Positions 60,200-64,000 of a DNA stretch of 64,000 nt are shown piece after piece. The stretch comes from CALAED01 sp036555725. GTDB taxonomy: Bacteria > Actinomycetota > Actinomycetes > Streptosporangiales > Streptosporangiaceae. Made by a program: the position numbers and the translations under genes. Location of the stretch: contig DATBKU010000012.1 in NCBI GenBank assembly GCA_036555725.1, positions 1 to 64,000 on the forward strand, written 5' to 3'. The notes beneath the pieces are model-generated. The model had not been told where the DNA came from. It worked only from the letters and a program-made list of their open reading frames with translations, and did no database searches. The first letter of the stretch is position 1, and each line of letters starts with the position of its first letter.

Positions 60200-62360
60200 G
60201 CTCGAGGCCGTGCTCGAACGGTTCACGTACGTCAACGAGGAGACCGGGTACACCGTCGCGCGGGTGGCCACCGACTGGTCCGGCGCCGACCTGCTGACCG
60301 TGGTCGGGCCGCTGCTCGGCGCCCAGGTCGGCGAGAGCCTGCGGCTGACCGGGTGGTGGTCCTCGCACCCGAAGTACGGGCGGCAGTTCGAGGTGCACTC
60401 GTACACCACCGTGCTGCCGGCCACGATCCAAGGCATCCGCCGTTACCTCGGCTCCGGGCTGATCAAGGGCATCGGCCCGGTCATGGCCGAGCGGATGGTC
60501 GATCATTTCGGCACCGGCATCCTGCGCGTGATCGAGGAGGAGCCCGAGCGGCTCAGCGAGGTGTACGGCCTCGGCCCCAAGCGGTCCAAACGGATCGCCG
60601 CCGCGTGGGAGGAGCAGAAGGCCATCAAGGAGGTGATGGTCTTCCTGCAGGGCCACGGCGTCTCCACGTCGCTGGCCGTCCGGATCTACAAGGAGTACGG
60701 CGAGACGTCCATCGAGGTCGTCAAGACCCAGCCGTACCGGCTCGCCGCCGACGTCTGGGGCATCGGGTTCAAGACCGCCGACACCATCGCACGGGCCGTC
60801 GGCATCCCGCACGACAGCCCGGAGCGGATCAAGGCGGGCCTGCAGTACACCTTGTCCGAGGCCGCCGACGACGGGCACTGCTACCTGCCCGAGCCCAACC
60901 TCATCTCGGACGCCGCCAAGATCCTCGACGTCGAGCACGGGCTGATCGGGCCCTGCCTCGACGCCTTGGCCGCCGAGGAGGGTGTCGTCCGGGAGGCGAT
61001 CGGCGATGTGCCCGCGGTGTACCTGGTGCCGTTCCACCGGGCGGAGCGCTCGCTCGCGACCGGCCTGCTGGAGCTGCTCCGCACGCCAGAGGACCGGCTG
61101 CCCGCGTTCCAGCGCGTCGACTGGGCCAAGGCCCTCGGCTGGCTGCGGGGGCGGACGAGCGCCGACCTGGCTCCCGAGCAGGAGGAGGCGGTACGGCTCG
61201 CGCTCACCGAGAAGGTCGCCGTGCTGACCGGCGGCCCCGGCTGCGGCAAGAGCTTCACCGTACGGTCGGTCGTCGAGCTGGCAACGGCCAAACGGGCGAA
61301 GATCGTGCTGGTCGCGCCGACCGGCCGGGCGGCCAAGCGGCTGGCCGAGCTGACGGGCTATGAGGCCGCGACCGTCCACCGGCTGCTGCAGCTGCAGCCC
61401 GGCGGCGACCCGAAGTACGACCGGGACCACCCGCTCGACGCCGACCTGGTCGTGGTCGACGAGACGTCCATGGTCGACGTGATCCTCGCCAACAAGCTGG
61501 TGCGGGCGATCCCGCGCGGCGCGCACGTGCTGCTGGTGGGCGACGTCGACCAGCTGCCCTCGGTCGGCGCCGGCGAGGTGCTGCGCGACCTGCTCGCCGC
61601 CGAGACCATCCCGCGCGTACGGCTGACCAGGATCTTCCGGCAGGCCCAGCAGTCCGGGATCGTCGTCAACGCGCACCGCGTCAACGCCGGCCGGTACCCG
61701 CAGGAACGGGGCTTCCCCGACTTCTACCTGTTCCCGTGCGACGAGGCCGAGCCCACGGCGGAGCTGACCGTCGACATCGTGGCGCGGCGGATCCCGCGGC
61801 GGTTCGGCCTCGAACCGCGCCGCGACGTCCAGGTCCTCGCACCGATGCACCGCGGGCCCGCGGGCGCCGGCAACCTCAACACGCTGCTGCAGGAGGCGCT
61901 CACCCCGCACCACGACGGGCAGCCCGAGCGGCGGTACGGCGGCCGCGTCTTCCGGGTCGGCGACAAGGTCACCCAGCTGCGCAACAACTACGACAAGGGC
62001 GCGGCGGGCGTGTTCAACGGCACGGTCGGCGTGGTCACCGAGCTGTCTCTGGAGGACCAGACGCTGACCGTCCGGACCGACGAGGACGAGAGCATCGACT
62101 ACGACTTCGCCGAGCTCGACGAGCTGGCGCACGCGTACGCGATGACCATCCACCGATCGCAGGGCAGCGAGTACCCGGCCGTCGTGATCCCGCTCACCAC
62201 CAGCTCGTGGATGATGCTGCGGCGCAACCTGCTCTACACCGCGGTCACGCGGGCCAAGCGGCTGGTCGTGCTGGCCGGGTCCCGCCGGGCGCTCGCGGCG
62301 GCCGTACGGACGGCGGGCGCGGGCCGCCGACACACCGCCCTCGCTCACCGGCTCGAATAA
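60150..62360 (+). CDS. recD2: RecD2-type SF1 DNA helicase
   Basis: ATP-dependent 5'-3' DNA helicase of 736 residues, the RecBC-independent RecD form. Order: N-terminal OB-like domain, helix-hairpin-helix region (GLIKGIGPVMAERMV, VYGLGPKRSKRIA), Walker A GGPGCGKS (about residue 361), motif II VVVDETSMVD, motif III LLVGDVDQLPSVGAGEVL, motif V/VI YAMTIHRSQGSEYP and LLYTAVTRAKR. The ATG at 60150 overlaps the preceding membrane gene. The P450 follows 17 nt later. Confidence 0.95.
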   Translation: MAGVEGAQPTGRPAPRELEAVLERFTYVNEETGYTVARVATDWSGADLLTVVGPLLGAQVGESLRLTGWWSSHPKYGRQFEVHSYTTVLPATIQGIRRYLGSGLIKGIGPVMAERMVDHFGTGILRVIEEEPERLSEVYGLGPKRSKRIAAAWEEQKAIKEVMVFLQGHGVSTSLAVRIYKEYGETSIEVVKTQPYRLAADVWGIGFKTADTIARAVGIPHDSPERIKAGLQYTLSEAADDGHCYLPEPNLISDAAKILDVEHGLIGPCLDALAAEEGVVREAIGDVPAVYLVPFHRAERSLATGLLELLRTPEDRLPAFQRVDWAKALGWLRGRTSADLAPEQEEAVRLALTEKVAVLTGGPGCGKSFTVRSVVELATAKRAKIVLVAPTGRAAKRLAELTGYEAATVHRLLQLQPGGDPKYDRDHPLDADLVVVDETSMVDVILANKLVRAIPRGAHVLLVGDVDQLPSVGAGEVLRDLLAAETIPRVRLTRIFRQAQQSGIVVNAHRVNAGRYPQERGFPDFYLFPCDEAEPTAELTVDIVARRIPRRFGLEPRRDVQVLAPMHRGPAGAGNLNTLLQEALTPHHDGQPERRYGGRVFRVGDKVTQLRNNYDKGAAGVFNGTVGVVTELSLEDQTLTVRTDEDESIDYDFAELDELAHAYAMTIHRSQGSEYPAVVIPLTTSSWMMLRRNLLYTAVTRAKRLVVLAGSRRALAAAVRTAGAGRRHTALAHRLE

Positions 62361-62377
62361 GTGAAAGGTACGGACCC

Positions 62378-63571
62378 ATGACGAACGTGCGCGAGCTGGA
62401 CCTGCCGGACTTCGATCTGACCGCGGCGGACCTGACCGGCGAGGTCTACCACCAGCGGCTCGCCGACCTGCGGAAGCGGGGCTGGCTGGCCGGCTCGCTG
62501 CTGTCGTACATCGTGCTCGACCGCGAGTCGGGCGAGTTCTTCCTGCGCTCGCGGTCGACGGCCTTCCCCGGGCGGCAGATCGCCGAGATATTCGGCATCA
62601 CCGACGGCCCGCTGTGGGAGCAGATCGACGCCAACATCCTCAACCTGACCGGCGACCACCACCGGCGGCTGCGCTCCCTGGTGGGGCCGGCGTTCACGCC
62701 CCGCGCCGCCGACCGCTGGCGCCCGGCGATGCGCGGGTTCCTCGATCGTCTGTGGCAAGACATCGCCCCGGCCACGTCATGCGAGTTCGTCTCGGCCGTG
62801 GCGAAGCCGTACCCGTCCCTGACCATCGCCGCCGTGCTCGGCGCGCCGCTCGACGACGCCCCGCGGCTGCACGAGTGGTCGAACTGGGTGCAGCGGCAGT
62901 TCGACATCCGCGCGCTGGCGACCGAGCGGGCCCGCGTCGACCGCGCCGTCACGGAGGCGTACGCCTACATCGAGGAGCTGCTGCGACAACGTCGCAGTGA
63001 CCCGGCCGACGACCTCGTCAGCACGCTGCTGGCGGCCGAGGAGGACGGCGACCGGCTGTCGCACGCCGAGTGCGTCAACCTGGTGATGAACGTGCTCGCC
63101 GGCGGCGTCGACACAACGCAGAGCCAGCTGGCGCATGGCCTGCGGCTGTTCGCCGAGCACCCCGATCAGTGGGCGCTGCTCGCCGAGCGGCCCGACTTGG
63201 TGCCGCGCGCGGTCGACGAGATCCTGCGGGTCGAACCGATCACCCCGTTCACCGCGCGGATCTGCGTCGAGCCGATCGAGCATCGCGGCGTCACGTTCCC
63301 GGCGGGCACGATCGTCGCGGTCTGCGCCGAGCGCGCGAACCGCGAGCAGGGCGAGACGTTCGACATCACGGCCGAGCCCGACGCCCGGCTGCTGACCTTC
63401 GGCGCGGGCGCGCACTACTGCCTCGGCGCCAACCTCGCCCGCGCCGAGCTGGAGGAGGCGCTCACCTTCCTCGCGCCGCGCATGCCCGGCCTCGCTCTCG
63501 GCGGCGCCGCCCGGCTCGGCGGCGTGGAGGGCATCTACGGCGTGGAGGAACTCCCCCTCACGTGGCGGTGA
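62378..63571 (+). CDS. Cytochrome P450
   Basis: A 397-residue soluble bacterial P450. Helix I GGVDTTQSQL, ExxR of helix K in DEILRVEP, heme-binding FGAGAHYCLGANLARAELEEAL with the Cys ligand. AAAGG lies 10 nt before the ATG at 62378. Substrate unknown. A strong hairpin overlaps its last codons, so the RecD2-P450 transcript probably ends here. Confidence 0.92.
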   Translation: MTNVRELDLPDFDLTAADLTGEVYHQRLADLRKRGWLAGSLLSYIVLDRESGEFFLRSRSTAFPGRQIAEIFGITDGPLWEQIDANILNLTGDHHRRLRSLVGPAFTPRAADRWRPAMRGFLDRLWQDIAPATSCEFVSAVAKPYPSLTIAAVLGAPLDDAPRLHEWSNWVQRQFDIRALATERARVDRAVTEAYAYIEELLRQRRSDPADDLVSTLLAAEEDGDRLSHAECVNLVMNVLAGGVDTTQSQLAHGLRLFAEHPDQWALLAERPDLVPRAVDEILRVEPITPFTARICVEPIEHRGVTFPAGTIVAVCAERANREQGETFDITAEPDARLLTFGAGAHYCLGANLARAELEEALTFLAPRMPGLALGGAARLGGVEGIYGVEELPLTWR

Positions 63572-63578
63572 GGGGGAG
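63551..63578. terminator. Bidirectional terminator at the P450 3' end
   Basis: CTCCCCCTCAC (63551-63561) pairs perfectly with GTGAGGGGGAG (63568-63578), 11 bp, loop of 6. It overlaps the P450 stop codon and lies between two converging genes. Confidence 0.8.
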
Positions 63579-63593
63579 CTCCGTGGCTTGGGG

Positions 63594-64000
63594 CTAGGAG
63601 GCGGTGCAGCTGGAGATCGTCGGCAGCCCCGTGTCTCCGTTGGGCCGGGTGGCCTGGAAGCCCCACGACGCACTCTGGTTCGGCCCGAGCGTGCCGTTGT
63701 AGGACATGTTCCGGGCCGTGACGGCCCCCGAGGACGGGCTGACCGACGCGCTCCAGGCGCCGGCGATCGTGTGCCCGCTCGGCAGGGTGAACGGCACCGT
63801 CCAGCCGCTCGTCGCCGCGCTGCCGGAGTTGGTCACCGTCACCTGGATGACGTAGCCGTTGCTCCATTGGCTCTGCGTCGAGGCGGTCACCGAGCAGCCC
63901 GCGCCGCCCCCGCCCCCGCCGCCGGACGACGTGGTCACGGTGACGGTGTTGGAGACCGGTGAGGTGTTGCCCGCGGCGTCCCTGGCGCGCACCTGATAGC
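63594..64000 (-). CDS. Secreted protein with C-terminal CBM2 cellulose-binding domain (5' end cut)
   Basis: The last 135 residues of a larger secreted protein; the N-terminal part lies right of the window. First the end of a fibronectin-III-like repeat (YQVRARDAAGNTSPVSNTVTV), then a Ser/Gly linker (SSGGGGGGGAG), then a family-2 carbohydrate-binding module (CSVTASTQSQWSNGYVIQV to TGLPTISSCTAS) with the paired end Cys and surface Trp residues (SNGY, ASWGF). Such modules are found on cellulases, chitinases and polysaccharide monooxygenases; the catalytic part is not visible. Confidence 0.9.
   Translation of the reverse strand, partial: YQVRARDAAGNTSPVSNTVTVTTSSGGGGGGGAGCSVTASTQSQWSNGYVIQVTVTNSGSAATSGWTVPFTLPSGHTIAGAWSASVSPSSGAVTARNMSYNGTLGPNQSASWGFQATRPNGDTGLPTISSCTAS

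Overview
The window is high-GC actinomycete chromosome. The primary-metabolism genes are arranged as in many actinobacteria (rho, thrB, thrC, hom, lysA, nrtL), many starts are GTG or TTG, and secondary-metabolism genes are plentiful. A filamentous actinomycete, perhaps of the Streptosporangiales, fits, but no 16S or other taxonomic marker is present to fix the genus.

Layout. 1-8.4 kb: housekeeping block on the minus strand (partial rho, threonine/lysine pathway, ArgS-related NrtL, a lone receiver protein) followed by a tRNA-Arg(CCG) and its terminator. 8.6-10.3 kb: RNA methyltransferase, ArsC-like protein and a DUF1905 protein. 10.3-15.4 kb: a LysR regulator divergent from a flavin hydroxylase / MetE-like / aldo-keto reductase operon. 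15.7-41.4 kb: a large RiPP locus. 41.7-43.6 kb: a DesK/DesR-like two-component system. 43.7-54.2 kb: regulators (AraC, HxlR x2, MerR) with transporters, thioredoxin, a glyoxalase-like protein, a hydroxylase and an esterase. 54.2-58.9 kb: an overlapping four-gene oxidative operon. 59.1-63.6 kb: two membrane proteins, RecD2 and a P450. The right edge cuts a secreted CBM2 protein.

The RiPP locus is the main discovery. A SARP regulator faces a minus-strand operon of six tandem precursor peptides, five of them too short to be found by ordinary gene calling or hidden inside longer frames. They share one leader type and carry cores made almost only of Ser, Thr and Cys, in two classes, followed by a YcaO cyclodehydratase. 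Divergent from them, on the plus strand, lie an ABC exporter, a catalytic/non-catalytic M16 peptidase pair, a ThiF-like leader-binding F protein, a second YcaO, a SagB-type azoline dehydrogenase, a split LanB dehydratase (glutamylation and elimination proteins) and an RRE-M50 membrane protease. Four 11-bp-phased repeats between the two operons look like SARP boxes. No second SpaB_C protein (pyridine synthase) is seen, so a linear azole- and dehydroamino-acid-containing product, goadsporin-like in logic, is favoured over a thiopeptide macrocycle.

A second, apparently self-contained RiPP unit sits at the far end: a 108-residue precursor with a nitrile-hydratase-type leader and a Cys/Ser/Thr core, followed after 3 nt by a 1317-residue fusion of leader binding, YcaO and SagB domains. 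The fusion junction keeps a strong internal ribosome binding site and start codon, as if two genes had been joined by loss of a stop codon.
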